DNA of 64,000 nt. It comes from Devosia enhydra (GTDB taxonomy: Bacteria; Pseudomonadota; Alphaproteobacteria; Rhizobiales; Devosiaceae). The translations under genes and the position numbers were made by a program. The DNA lies in the NCBI RefSeq assembly GCF_900119845.1, contig NZ_FPKU01000003.1:551990-615989 (forward strand). Direction: 5' to 3'. A model generated the notes under the pieces. The model ran no database searches, was not told where the DNA came from, and was given only the letters and a program-made list of their open reading frames with translations. Positions 1 to 10,793 of the stretch are shown piece after piece (within the stretch, counting starts at the first letter, position 1; each line of letters opens with the position of its first letter).

Positions 1-736
1 GATCTTCTCGTTCAACGAGAACCGGCTGGTGACGGTCTGGTCCGGCTTCTCGCTCAAATGGTATGGCGAGCTCTTCCGCGATCCGCAGATGCTGTCGGCC
101 GCCTGGCTCAGCCTCCAGATCGCGGCGGTCAGCGCCACCATAGCGCTCGTGCTGGGCACGCTCTGCGCCGTGGCGCTCGTGCGCTTCAAGAAGTTCCGGG
201 GCCGCACCGCGCTCGCCGGCATGTCCTCGGCGCCGCTGGTCATGCCCGATGTGATCACCGGTCTGTCGCTGCTGCTGCTGTTTGTTGCGATGGAATCGCT
301 CCTGGGCTGGCCGCGCGGCCGCGGCAGCCTCACCATCACCATCGCCCACGCCACCTTCTGCCTCGCCTATGTCTGTGTGGTGGTGCAGTCGCGCCTCGTC
401 GATCTCGATCTCAGCCTCGAGGAGGCGGCGATGGATCTGGGCGCGACGCCGGTGCGGGTGTTTTTCGACATCACCCTGCCCATCATCGCGCCGGCGCTGA
501 TTTCGGGCTGGCTGCTGGCCTTCACGCTCTCGCTCGATGATCTGGTGATCGCGAGTTTCGTCTCGGGTCCGGGCTCCTCGACGCTGCCGATGGTGATCTT
601 TTCCAAGATCCGCCTGGGCGTCTCGCCCGACGTCAATGCGCTTGCCACCATCATCATCGGGGTGGTTTCGCTCGGGGTCATCGCCGCGACGCTCCTGCAG
701 ATGCGCAGGCCCGCCACAAAGCAGGGGAGGGGCTGA
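1..736 (+). CDS. potI: Putrescine/spermidine-type ABC transporter permease (PotI/PotC-like), 5' truncated
   Basis: Inner-membrane permease of a polyamine-type ABC importer (binding-protein-dependent transport family). The reading frame is open from base 2, and translation before the first internal GTG gives IFSFNENRLVTVW, a segment that PotI/PotC proteins carry between the first membrane helix and the core domain, so the real start lies upstream of the window. About five hydrophobic segments follow. The EAA loop that docks the ATPase is visible as EEAAMDLGA in the second half. The remaining operon (binding protein, ATPase, PotH) is presumably upstream. The next gene overlaps the stop codon. 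Family assignment is firm; putrescine as the substrate is inferred. Confidence 0.88.
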   Translation, partial: IFSFNENRLVTVWSGFSLKWYGELFRDPQMLSAAWLSLQIAAVSATIALVLGTLCAVALVRFKKFRGRTALAGMSSAPLVMPDVITGLSLLLLFVAMESLLGWPRGRGSLTITIAHATFCLAYVCVVVQSRLVDLDLSLEEAAMDLGATPVRVFFDITLPIIAPALISGWLLAFTLSLDDLVIASFVSGPGSSTLPMVIFSKIRLGVSPDVNALATIIIGVVSLGVIAATLLQMRRPATKQGRG

Positions 737-951
737 TGGCGACCCCGCCGTCCGAGGTGCCGTGGCTGCGCCCGCTCTGGGTGCGGATCGGGCTCGTGGT
801 CTTTGTCGGAGTGTGGTGCCTCGTGGAATGGCTCTGGTGGCACGATCCGCTGTTCCAGTGGCTCACCATCGCGGCCCTCGCCTACGCGATCTGGAGCCTC
901 ATCATCTCGTTTGATCGCACCCCGCCTAAGGATGGCGGCGCCGGCGACTGA
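736..951 (+). CDS. Small two-helix membrane protein (DUF3329-like)
   Basis: A 71-residue protein whose ATG overlaps the potI-like stop (TGATG), so it is translationally coupled. Two hydrophobic helices (about residues 14-32 and 40-58, rich in Trp) are separated by a short WWHDP turn, and the tail is hydrophilic. Small proteins of this form, annotated DUF3329, are known at the ends of polyamine transporter operons in Hyphomicrobiales. The DUF assignment is from memory of the family, not from a search. No catalytic residues are visible and the function is unknown. Confidence 0.6.
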   Translation: MATPPSEVPWLRPLWVRIGLVVFVGVWCLVEWLWWHDPLFQWLTIAALAYAIWSLIISFDRTPPKDGGAGD

Positions 952-1047
952 CCGGCGCTAAGCCGCTAGAGCCTTGCGCCCCGCACGCGGCTTGACGCGC
1001 GCCCCGCCTTTACCCATAGCTCGCCCCTGCCTCTCCCGGAGCCCGCG

Positions 1048-1899
1048 ATGCCGCTCAATTTCATCCTGACCCTCTCCTGCGAAGATCGTCCCGGCATCGT
1101 CGCCGCCGTCACGTCCGAGCTCGCGGGCCTCGGGGCCAATATCGCGGAATCCAACCAGTTCTGGGACAGGGAGACGGGCCGCTTCTTCATGCGCCTCGCC
1201 TTCACCGCCCCCGATGGCGTGGATCGGGACAGCCTCGAGCGCGCTCTGAAGCCCGCCATCGAGCGGTTCGGGATGCGTACGGCACTCGTCGATCAGGCGC
1301 GGCGCAAGAAGATCCTCGTGATGGTCAGCAAGTTCGACCATGCCATGCTGCACCTGCTCTACCAGATCCGTGTCGGCTGGCTCGATGCCGAGGTGGCCGC
1401 GATCGTGTCCAACCACGAGGATTCCCGCGCCACCGCCGATTACGAAGGCATTCCCTATCATTATCTGCCCGTCGACAAGGCCGACAAGGGCGCGCAGGAA
1501 GAGGACGTTCTGCGGCTGGTCAAGGAGACGGGGGCGGACCTCGTGGTGCTCGCCCGCTACATGCAGATCCTGTCGGACCGTTTCGCCACGAGGCTCTACG
1601 GCCAGATCATCAATATCCACCACTCCTTCCTGCCCAGCTTCAAGGGCGCCAAGCCCTATCACCAGGCCCATGAGCGGGGCGTGAAGCTGATCGGGGCCAC
1701 CGCGCACTATGTCACGCCAGAACTCGACGAAGGCCCGATCATCGAGCAGGAAACGGCGCGCGTCACCCACGCCATGAGCCCCGACGACCTCGTCGCCGCC
1801 GGCCGCGATATCGAAAGCCGCGTCCTCGCCCGCGCCGTCAAGCTGCACTTGGAAAGCCGAGTGATGCTCAACGGCCGCAAGACGGTCGTGTTCGGCTAG
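1048..1899 (+). CDS. purU: Formyltetrahydrofolate deformylase PurU
   Basis: Cytosolic enzyme hydrolysing 10-formyltetrahydrofolate to formate and tetrahydrofolate, which balances one-carbon pools and supplies formate for purine synthesis. The 283-residue length is typical. An ACT domain fills residues about 5-80 (start LSCEDRPGIVAAVTSELAG). The formyltransferase fold follows from about residue 88. The catalytic triad of the GART-like fold is recognisable: Asn189 and His191 in NIHHSFLPSF and Asp227 in TPELDEGPII. The gene stands alone, with 96 bp separating it from the upstream small gene. Start at ATG 1048. Confidence 0.95.
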   Translation: MPLNFILTLSCEDRPGIVAAVTSELAGLGANIAESNQFWDRETGRFFMRLAFTAPDGVDRDSLERALKPAIERFGMRTALVDQARRKKILVMVSKFDHAMLHLLYQIRVGWLDAEVAAIVSNHEDSRATADYEGIPYHYLPVDKADKGAQEEDVLRLVKETGADLVVLARYMQILSDRFATRLYGQIINIHHSFLPSFKGAKPYHQAHERGVKLIGATAHYVTPELDEGPIIEQETARVTHAMSPDDLVAAGRDIESRVLARAVKLHLESRVMLNGRKTVVFG

Positions 1900-1965
1900 A
1901 GCGGTTCCCGAGTAAAGCGGACAGCGGTTCGCCATTCGGAAGCGCGACCGGAGAAGGTCTACCGA
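1900..1965. repeat. Possible dispersed intergenic repeat
   Basis: Immediately after the purU stop the sequence begins AGAGCGGTTCCCGAGTAAAG and continues with a second GCGGTTCG block. Blocks starting AGAGCGGTT are commonly found between genes in Hyphomicrobiales genomes. No second full copy was found in this window, so the call rests on memory of that pattern. Confidence 0.25.
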
Positions 1966-2043
1966 CAAAACGAGAGCCGCCCCCTGCCCCTCCTTGGTGG
2001 AAAGGGCAGGAAGCGGCCTTGGCCGTCGGCAGGGTCGCGCCCG

Positions 2044-3093
2044 TCAGGCGGCGCGCACGAACTCGCTCATGCGCAGAAGGCCCTGCATGTAGCCGATGGC
2101 GTGGGCGCGGCCGCGATGGTTCCAGTCGCTGTCGCCATCCATCTTGGGCACGTGGTCATCGAGCAGGAAGCCATCGAAGCCGTTCTTGGCGAGCAGCATC
2201 ATGACTTCGGCCGGGTCGTAATTGCCATCGCCGATGAAGCATTCGGTGAAATCGGGCACGGTGCCCTGCACGTCGCGGAAATGGATGTAGGCGATGGCCC
2301 CCTTGGGCGCGAAATACTCGATCATCTCGCGCACATTGTCCTTGCCGCCCGGCATTTCCGAGCAGCAGCCGAGGCAGAGATCGAGCGACCAGGAGGCGCT
2401 GGAGCCGGCGATCGCATAGGCCTTCTTGAAATTGTCGGGCTTGTAGAACAGCCGCGCCACCCCGCCCAGCATCGGCACCGGCGGATCATCGGGGTGGAGA
2501 GCCAGCTTCAGTCCCTCTTCCTCGGCCACCGGCAGCACGGCCTTGATGAAGTAGGAATAATTGTCCCACATCTGGTCTTCGGTGATGACCTGGTCGCCCT
2601 TGGCAAAGACCGGCATGGAAGACTGGTGCCCGAGCGTCGTGGGCATATAGGTCTTCATCTTGGCGACATCGGTGTCGACGGCATCGACAGCCGCCATCTC
2701 GAAGCGACGGGCCTCGGCGCCACCACGCGTCCGGGCCGAACGATCGGTGGACCAGACCGAATTGGGCATGAAATGGTAGCCCAGAACCGGCACGCCGGCC
2801 CGCGCCACCGCCCGCATGGTGGCCTGGTAGTTCTCGATCTGCTCGTCGCGACCGGGCAGGCCGAGCATGACCTTGTTGTAGAAATGGGTGGGCACGTTCT
2901 CGATGGCTTCGAATTTGAGGCCGAAGGCCTCGGTGCGCTCCACCAGTTCGCGAACGTCCTTTTCCTGCCAGCGCGTCTCGCCGGGCAGATAGGGGTTGTT
3001 CATCTGCAGGCCGGTCGCGCCGATCTGGGCGGCGAAGCGCAGCCTTTCATCGGTCAGCTCGTGAAACTGGCCAACGGCAATCCTGATGCTCAT
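2044..3093 (-). CDS. UxuA-like mannonate dehydratase family protein
   Basis: TIM-barrel sugar-acid dehydratase of the UxuA family, about 349 residues from ATG 3093. UxuA converts D-mannonate to 2-keto-3-deoxygluconate. The metal-site segment LALHPDDPP is present. The later family block reads LCLGCCSEMPGG instead of the usual LCTGS-type sequence, so the exact sugar acid may differ. ATG 3093 is chosen over an in-frame ATG 24 bases upstream because AAAGGAC lies about 10 bases before it. It is the last gene of the minus-strand operon after the binding protein and two permeases, which suggests that the imported sugar or uronate is its substrate or precursor. Confidence 0.8.
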   Translation of the reverse strand: MSIRIAVGQFHELTDERLRFAAQIGATGLQMNNPYLPGETRWQEKDVRELVERTEAFGLKFEAIENVPTHFYNKVMLGLPGRDEQIENYQATMRAVARAGVPVLGYHFMPNSVWSTDRSARTRGGAEARRFEMAAVDAVDTDVAKMKTYMPTTLGHQSSMPVFAKGDQVITEDQMWDNYSYFIKAVLPVAEEEGLKLALHPDDPPVPMLGGVARLFYKPDNFKKAYAIAGSSASWSLDLCLGCCSEMPGGKDNVREMIEYFAPKGAIAYIHFRDVQGTVPDFTECFIGDGNYDPAEVMMLLAKNGFDGFLLDDHVPKMDGDSDWNHRGRAHAIGYMQGLLRMSEFVRAA

Positions 3094-3138
3094 TCGTCTG
3101 TCGTCCTTTGCGGGCAATGCAAGTGGGGGGTGGCTGGC

Positions 3139-4035
3139 TCAGCCCTTGACCGAGCCGGCCGTCATGCCCTGCACCATGAAGCGCTGGGCGATGAAATAGA
3201 GGATCATCAGCGGCACCGAGGAGAGGGTAGCGCCCGCCATGAGCGGCCCCCAGGGCAGCACGTCGCTGGTGATGAGGTAGTTGAGCGCAAGCGGCGCGGT
3301 GCGCACCGATTCCGAGGTGGTGAGCACCAGCGCGAGCAGCAGCTCGTTCCAGGCATGGGTGAAGGTGAAGATCGAGACCGCCGCGATGCCGGGTGCCGAG
3401 AGCGGCAGCACGATGCGCAGCAGCGCCCCGAAGCGGGTGAGCCCGTCGATCATGCCCTGCTCCTCGAGCTCGCGCGGTACGCCGCGGAAATAGCCCTGCA
3501 ACAGCCAGGTCGAAAGTGGCAGCGAAAAGCAGAGATAGACGAGGATCAGCCCGTGCAGCGAATTGCCCAGCCCCAGCTGCGCCATGAGGATCGAGAGCGG
3601 AATGAACAGCAGCGAGGTGGGGGTGAGATAGGCAAAGAGGATCAGCCGGCCGATCAGCCCCTTGAAGCGATAGCGGAAGCGCACCATCGAATAGGCGGCG
3701 AACGACGAAATCAGCACCGATATGATGGTGACGGCAAACGCCACGATCATGGAATTGCGGATGGGGAGCAGAAACTCCTTGTCCTGCAACAGGATGCGAT
3801 AATTTTCGAGGGTGAACACCTGCGGCCAGAGCGAGGGCATCCGGTAGATTTCGCGCGGCAGCTTCAGCGATGTGATCAGCATCCAGTAGACAGGAAAGAG
3901 GATCAGCAGCACCGCTCCGCCCAGCGCGATATAGGTGAGGATGCGGCTCACCAGCAGATTGCGGCGGATCGAGCCGCCGCGCGGCTGGGCGCGGGTTGCG
4001 GCGGCGTCCGTGCCGGTCGTGATGGCGGCCATCAC
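3139..4035 (-). CDS. ABC sugar transporter permease (MalG/UgpE type)
   Basis: 298-residue inner-membrane permease of a CUT1-type sugar importer. Six hydrophobic segments are visible. The N-terminal cytoplasmic tail includes SIRRN before the first helix, and the periplasmic stretch contains YRMPSLWP, as in MalG-like proteins. The ATPase-docking EAA loop reads EEQGMIDG near residue 205. Its start overlaps the end of the partner permease by ATGA (4032-4035), so the two are co-translated. No ATPase gene is found beside it. Confidence 0.9.
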   Translation of the reverse strand: MMAAITTGTDAAATRAQPRGGSIRRNLLVSRILTYIALGGAVLLILFPVYWMLITSLKLPREIYRMPSLWPQVFTLENYRILLQDKEFLLPIRNSMIVAFAVTIISVLISSFAAYSMVRFRYRFKGLIGRLILFAYLTPTSLLFIPLSILMAQLGLGNSLHGLILVYLCFSLPLSTWLLQGYFRGVPRELEEQGMIDGLTRFGALLRIVLPLSAPGIAAVSIFTFTHAWNELLLALVLTTSESVRTAPLALNYLITSDVLPWGPLMAGATLSSVPLMILYFIAQRFMVQGMTAGSVKG

Positions 4036-4952
4036 TCGTCATCCTTCTGCATGAGGGAGGTGGCAAAGATCACGAGGATCGCCAGCACCGGCAGCATGGC
4101 GACCGAGACGGCTGCCGCCTCGCCGATACGCTGTGTCTGCATGCCGAAATAGGCCAGCACGGGGAAGACCATCGTGGCGTCCGACGGGCCGCCCTGGGTG
4201 AGGAGCCACACATGCTCGAAGGCGTTCGCCGTCCAGATCGAGGAGAGCAGCGTCGTGACGATCACCACCGGCAGGATGCCGGGCCAGGTGACGTTCCAGA
4301 AGCGCTGCCAGGCATTGGCGCCATCGACGCGCGCCGCCTCATAGAGCTCGTTGGGGATCGACTGGAGCGCGGCAAGGATGGAGATGAACCAGAACGGAAA
4401 GCCGCGCCATACCGATGCGGCGATGACCGAAGGCATGGCGGTGGAGCGCTGCCCCAGCCAGTCCACCACATGCGGGTAGAGCCCGGTCTGGGTAAGGATG
4501 AGATTGATGCCGCCGCCGATCGGCTGATACATCACGCGCCAGGTGAGGAAGGCGACGAAGGCCGGCATCGCCCAGGGCAGCATCAGCAGCGAGCGGAAAA
4601 TGCCGCGCCCCGGAATGTGCTGGTTGACCAAGAGCGCCAGCCCCAGCCCGATGCCGAGCTTGAGGACGCCCGTGACCACCACGATGACGATGGTGTTCCA
4701 GATGGCACTCTGGAAGGTGGCGGTGCCGGCGATGTACTGGAAGTTGCGCAGCCCCACCCACTGCCCGTCATTGCCGATCACGCGATCGGTGAACGAGACA
4801 TAGATGGCGTAGAGAAACGGATAGGCGACGAGCCCCAGGATGAGCAGCACCACCGGCAGGACGAGAAGATAGGCAAAGAGGCTCAGGCGGCGATTGCCAT
4901 TGAGCCAGCGCTTTCTGCCAGCGGCTCCCGCAGCCGCGATCTGGTCGGTCAT
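4032..4952 (-). CDS. ABC sugar transporter permease (MalF/UgpA type)
   Basis: 306-residue inner-membrane permease, partner of the MalG-type protein just downstream. Six transmembrane segments start near residue 25 (FAYLLVLPVVLLILGLVAYP). The EAA loop appears as YEAARVDGA. The start at 4952 is preferred over an upstream in-frame ATG because GGAGG stands seven bases ahead of it. A gap of 74 bp separates it from the binding-protein gene upstream, so all four genes likely form one transcript. Confidence 0.9.
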   Translation of the reverse strand: MTDQIAAAGAAGRKRWLNGNRRLSLFAYLLVLPVVLLILGLVAYPFLYAIYVSFTDRVIGNDGQWVGLRNFQYIAGTATFQSAIWNTIVIVVVTGVLKLGIGLGLALLVNQHIPGRGIFRSLLMLPWAMPAFVAFLTWRVMYQPIGGGINLILTQTGLYPHVVDWLGQRSTAMPSVIAASVWRGFPFWFISILAALQSIPNELYEAARVDGANAWQRFWNVTWPGILPVVIVTTLLSSIWTANAFEHVWLLTQGGPSDATMVFPVLAYFGMQTQRIGEAAAVSVAMLPVLAILVIFATSLMQKDDE

Positions 4953-5026
4953 CACGCCCCTCCGCATCAAATTGATCAGACACGGGCGGGCAGCCTTCGC
5001 GGCCGCCCACCCTTTGGGTCATAGGC

Positions 5027-6349
5027 TCAATACTTGTCGTAGATGGCCTGCGCCGAGGCCTGCGCCTCATCCATGGCGCGATCGAAATCCCAGCCGTCGA
5101 TCACCACGCGCTGCGCCATCTTGGGGATGACGTAGTTGGTGTAGATATCGGCATAGGCGGCATTGTAGACATCGGGCCAGGCCGGGGCCGTGCCGTTCTC
5201 GGTGAGGCCGAGCAGGCCCGACTTGATCGGATCGGAGCCGTCGAAGGCGGCGAAGTCCTTGTTGGCATTGAGCACCGGCCCGTAGATCGCCGCCTGGTAA
5301 TAGGCATTGAGGAATTCGGGGTTGTAGAGGTGCTCGATCAGCGCCTTGGCAGCCTCGGGGTTCTGGCTGGTGGCCGGAATGGCGCGGAACTGCATGTTGA
5401 TCGGATTGACGTTTTCCACCGGCCCGCGCGGCAGCGGGGAATAGAGGGTGGCGTCGTAGAGCTCGGGATCCTGCGTCTTGGCGGCGATGCCGACCGAGCC
5501 GGTATTGGCTATGAAAGCTGCCTGGCCCGAGAGATAGGCCTGATTGTCTCCGGCACCGTCCCAGGTGGCAACGCCGGGCGGGAACGCGCCCTTGTCCCAG
5601 GCGTCCTTGAGCCATTGCAGATAGGCGCGGGTGCCTTCGGACTTGATGGCGGCGTTTTCGCCAGCGTCATCGGCAACACGGCCGCCGAAGGACTGCATCA
5701 CCGCGATCTGGACGTTGCCATCCCCGACATTGGAGAGTGCGAGCCCGAGGCCGAAAACCGGCGAGGCGGTGACAGCGACGGCCTGATCGGCAAGTTCCTG
5801 CCACGTGGCGGGAGCCTCGGCGAAGCCCTTTTCCGACAGCAGGTCGTTGCGGCGCAGGATGAGGTTGCCGGTGACGCCGAACGGCACGCCATACCGACCG
5901 GACTCTGCAGAAATCAGGTCGGATGTCGCCGCGACCGACGGGAACCAGCCGCCATTGGCGGCTCCGACGGCGTCGTAGACGTCGCTGACTTCGGTGAAGA
6001 CGCCCTGCCGCGAGAGCAGCAGCAGCAGATCGAGATTGAGATCGAGCGCGTCGGGCATGGTGTTGGAGGCAACCGCCGCCGAAACCTTCTGCACGGTCTC
6101 GTTCTGGTTGATCATCACCACTTCGGTCTCGACGCCATTGGCCTGGCCCCAGGCGGTGATGGTGTCGACCAGAAGCTTGTTGGCGGCTTCCGAGAAGATC
6201 AGCCCGCCCCAATAGGTGACCTTGCCCTCGAGCGCATGGGCCGGCAGGGCCGCCATGGCGACCGCGAGCGCGAGCCCGCTGGCCCCGGCAAATCTGACGA
6301 GAGCACGGCGCGACCAGCGACCGGCCAGTGTTGACTGAGTGTCGTTCAT
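5027..6349 (-). CDS. ABC sugar transporter substrate-binding protein (family 1), Tat-type signal
   Basis: 440-residue periplasmic solute-binding protein, first gene of the minus-strand sugar-importer operon. The N terminus carries WSRRALVRFAG followed by a hydrophobic stretch ending in ALPAHA, a twin-arginine-like signal with a cleavage site near residue 39. The mature part starts LEGKVTYWGG, typical of family 1 sugar-binding proteins. GAGGAGG lies six bases before the ATG. The substrate is unknown; the UxuA-like enzyme at the end of the operon suggests a sugar acid or oligouronide. Confidence 0.9.
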   Translation of the reverse strand: MNDTQSTLAGRWSRRALVRFAGASGLALAVAMAALPAHALEGKVTYWGGLIFSEAANKLLVDTITAWGQANGVETEVVMINQNETVQKVSAAVASNTMPDALDLNLDLLLLLSRQGVFTEVSDVYDAVGAANGGWFPSVAATSDLISAESGRYGVPFGVTGNLILRRNDLLSEKGFAEAPATWQELADQAVAVTASPVFGLGLALSNVGDGNVQIAVMQSFGGRVADDAGENAAIKSEGTRAYLQWLKDAWDKGAFPPGVATWDGAGDNQAYLSGQAAFIANTGSVGIAAKTQDPELYDATLYSPLPRGPVENVNPINMQFRAIPATSQNPEAAKALIEHLYNPEFLNAYYQAAIYGPVLNANKDFAAFDGSDPIKSGLLGLTENGTAPAWPDVYNAAYADIYTNYVIPKMAQRVVIDGWDFDRAMDEAQASAQAIYDKY

Positions 6350-6532
6350 GGTTCCTCCTCACACGACAAGCGACAGGCACGAGACCAGGCCCGGGCCTTC
6401 TGACCCATGGCCGGCAAATCGTTGGAAAAGACATGCGCTGACGATCCGGACCCATGCCGGCGCCGCTCGCCCCTCCCCTTCGACGACAGCCAGGACGAAC
6501 CGATGCCGCCGTTTAAATATATTTATTGTTCT

Positions 6533-6547
6533 TATAACTATGTTATA
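6533..6547. promoter_or_regulatory. Palindrome in the divergent promoter of the sugar-importer operon and gntR
   Basis: Perfect inverted repeat TATAAC-TAT-GTTATA inside an unusually AT-rich stretch (6511-6548) between the divergent binding-protein gene and the GntR/FCD regulator. An overlapping GTTATAC fits the GT-N3-AC core bound by many GntR/FCD proteins. Its position 40 bases before the regulator's start suggests autoregulation and control of the importer. Binding is inferred. Confidence 0.5.
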
Positions 6548-6588
6548 CGGAGCTTGAGATAGCGCTGTCAACGCTGTATGTGTGAGTT

Positions 6589-7350
6589 ATGAGCCCTACA
6601 GATAGCATCAGCAGGCCCATGGCGCGGGCATCAGTGGAAACGGTTTCAAACCGTCGCGCGAGCCCTTATGCAGGCCCCGAGATGATGATGGGGGCCGGCT
6701 TGGGCTGGGGCATAGACAATCCGGGATATGTGGCGTTCTTCGACGCCCTCATCGATGGCCGGCTGAGGCTGGGCCAGACGGTGAAGCAGGAGGAGCTTGC
6801 CGAAATCCTCGGGCTGTCGCTTTCGCCCATGCGCGAGACGACGACGCTGCTCGAAGCCGAAGGACTCATCACCGTGCGCCGCCGGGTGGGGCTGACGATC
6901 TTTTATCCCGATGTGCGGTTCGTGGGAAACACGTTCCAGTTCAGGGAGATGCTGGAGCGCGAGGGCCTCAGGCGCTTCGCCCAGACGGTCACCCCGCAGT
7001 GGATCAGCACGCGTCGCGAAGAGCATCGCGACATCATCGATTATGTGCGCGCCCACCCCGTGCGCGCCACCTATCGCGAGCCGGTCAAGGAGGTGGAGCA
7101 CCGCTTCCACATCAGCTTCATCGAGGCGTTCGACAACGACCAGATCAGCATCATCTACAAGCGCCTGACCCAGAAGATGTTCATCCTGCGGCTGCTCACC
7201 CCCGAATCGGTGGGCCCGGCCAACACCATCCTGTCGATGCGCGAGCATATGGCGGTGATCGACGCGCTCGAGGCCCGCGACGTCGAAGGCGCGGTGCGGG
7301 GGCTCGAAACCCATGTCCGCAACGTGCTGCACCGGGTGCTGACGACCTGA
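6589..7350 (+). CDS. GntR family transcriptional regulator, FCD subfamily
   Basis: DNA-binding regulator of 253 residues. The winged helix-turn-helix spans about residues 45-105 with QEELAEILGLSLSPMRE and the wing LITVRRRVGLTIF. The FCD helical ligand domain follows; its metal/ligand His residues are plausible at VEHRFHISF and near the C terminus in ETHVRNVLH. It is divergent from the sugar-importer operon and presumably senses the imported sugar acid or a breakdown product. The start is uncertain: no strong ribosome site precedes ATG 6589, and ATG 6619 is an alternative. Confidence 0.85.
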   Translation: MSPTDSISRPMARASVETVSNRRASPYAGPEMMMGAGLGWGIDNPGYVAFFDALIDGRLRLGQTVKQEELAEILGLSLSPMRETTTLLEAEGLITVRRRVGLTIFYPDVRFVGNTFQFREMLEREGLRRFAQTVTPQWISTRREEHRDIIDYVRAHPVRATYREPVKEVEHRFHISFIEAFDNDQISIIYKRLTQKMFILRLLTPESVGPANTILSMREHMAVIDALEARDVEGAVRGLETHVRNVLHRVLTT

Positions 7351-7362
7351 GGCTGAAAACTC

Positions 7363-8067
7363 TCAGGCGCGCCGACGGCGGCTGACGCGATGGAAGCTGT
7401 GCACCGAATGCAGCACGAAGGGCGCGTGCGGCACCGGCTCGATTGCCACCGCGACCTGATCGATGCGCAGGGGCAGCCGCAGCACCTCGGCGAAATGGCG
7501 CTGAAGCACGGCCTCCACATGCGGCCGTTCGGCGGGATCGAGCGGCCCGGTCAGCGTCATGTGGAAGCGGAATTGATCGAAGATATGTGGGTGCCCCCAT
7601 GAGACGAGGTGCGACAGCTGCCGCGGCGTCAGGTCGGCGCTGATGCGACGCGCCAGCTCGGCCTCCCCCGGCTGGGCCCTGAAGCTGTCGAACTCCACCA
7701 CGAGGCTGGCGGCCAGCGCATCGAGCTCCGGCACGGGCGTCGCCGGCACCAGCGCCAGGCTGGCATCGCGCCGGGCGATGCGGAGGGCCGGCACATCGAG
7801 CGGCGGCAGGCCGGCGCAGAACCGTCCTACGGCATCGGCGAGGTCATCGGGATCGTGCCGCTCGACCAGAGCGAAGGGCGCCTTGAGCGTGGCATGAAAG
7901 CCGTAGCGGCGCGGCACGGCGGTGATGAGCGCGTGGTCGGCATCGGTCAGCCCCTCGATGGCGCTGACCATGCCTGCGCCGGTCACCGGATCGCGCCGGA
8001 GCCAGCGGGCCGCGGCGAGCGTCAACGGCTCGCCCGGCGCGGGAACATAATACAGGGCGCAGCGCAT
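7363..8067 (-). CDS. DUF1045 / 2H-phosphoesterase-like protein
   Basis: 234-residue cytosolic protein. Two HxT motifs of the 2H phosphoesterase fold are present: GFHATLKAPF near residue 56 and RFHMTLTGPL near residue 167. The N terminus MRCALYYVPAPGEPL fits the DUF1045 family (putative phosphonate metabolism protein), which usually sits in phn operons next to the ribosyl-bisphosphokinase PhnN. No phn genes lie nearby. It ends 12 bases from the convergent gntR-type gene. Cyclic-phosphate chemistry is inferred from the fold. Confidence 0.8.
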   Translation of the reverse strand: MRCALYYVPAPGEPLTLAAARWLRRDPVTGAGMVSAIEGLTDADHALITAVPRRYGFHATLKAPFALVERHDPDDLADAVGRFCAGLPPLDVPALRIARRDASLALVPATPVPELDALAASLVVEFDSFRAQPGEAELARRISADLTPRQLSHLVSWGHPHIFDQFRFHMTLTGPLDPAERPHVEAVLQRHFAEVLRLPLRIDQVAVAIEPVPHAPFVLHSVHSFHRVSRRRRA

Positions 8068-8121
8068 GGTCTCCTCCGCACCCGGGGAGCCTTAGCGCAG
8101 TCATATGACAGTGACGCAAAG

Positions 8122-8147
8122 AAAAAGGCCCCTCTTGAGGGGCCTTT
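8122..8147 (-). terminator. Rho-independent terminator of the small secreted protein gene
   Basis: Perfect 11-bp stem, AAAGGCCCCTC-TT-GAGGGGCCTTT (8124-8147). Read on the minus strand the stem runs directly into TTTTTCTTT. It lies 20 bases past the stop codon at 8168. Confidence 0.88.
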
Positions 8148-8167
8148 GAATGCTTGGCGACGAAAAA

Positions 8168-8458
8168 TCACCGGTCGCAGGGATTGGGCTCTGCGACATG
8201 GATGCGCTCGCCATATTCGAGGCCACGCAGCAGCGAGCTGTACTTGCAGTCCGACGCGTCGCCATCGCCCATGATGGCATCGGAGGGCTCGTTGTCGCCA
8301 CGGAAGGTGCCGCACTGGGCAGACTGCTCGGCGGGATTGGAGAACATCAGGCCAAAGCAGGTGCCGAAGCCCGGATTGCCGGACTGGGCCGAGACAGGCA
8401 CGGCCGCGCCAGCGGCGAGCGAAGCCGACAGTGCGGCAATCGCGAAATAGCGGATCAT
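8168..8458 (-). CDS. Small secreted protein of unknown function
   Basis: 96 residues. A Sec signal (MIRYFAIAALSASLAAG) ends in a likely PVSA-Q cleavage site near residue 24. The mature region of about 72 residues contains four cysteines (FGTCFG, AQCGTF, DCKYS, PNPCDR), compatible with two disulfides in the periplasm. No family was recognised. The gene is monocistronic: it has its own terminator and lies alone upstream of the peptide-transporter ATPase genes. Confidence 0.65.
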   Translation of the reverse strand: MIRYFAIAALSASLAAGAAVPVSAQSGNPGFGTCFGLMFSNPAEQSAQCGTFRGDNEPSDAIMGDGDASDCKYSSLLRGLEYGERIHVAEPNPCDR

Positions 8459-8572
8459 TTTGGAAGTCCCCAGGAGTAAATCGCCGCGCCGGTGCCGGCG
8501 CCGACGCTCCCCGCCCGCATGCCCCGCGACAAAACATGACTAGCGGGGCATGTATTAAGACTTCGTTTCGGC

Positions 8573-10707
<2,135 letters not shown>

Positions 10708-10793
10708 GTCTATCCCCTTGGTCGGCCGGTGCAGTTCAGTGTGAGACCGAACCGGATATTGCGGATTTGGCATTGCGTTGCCGCACTTGATGC

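Noticed and set aside
2101-4152. Plus-strand frame of 683 codons opposite the UxuA-like and permease genes
   Set aside because: It crosses two well-supported genes on the other strand, shows no domain and has the charged composition of a shadow frame.
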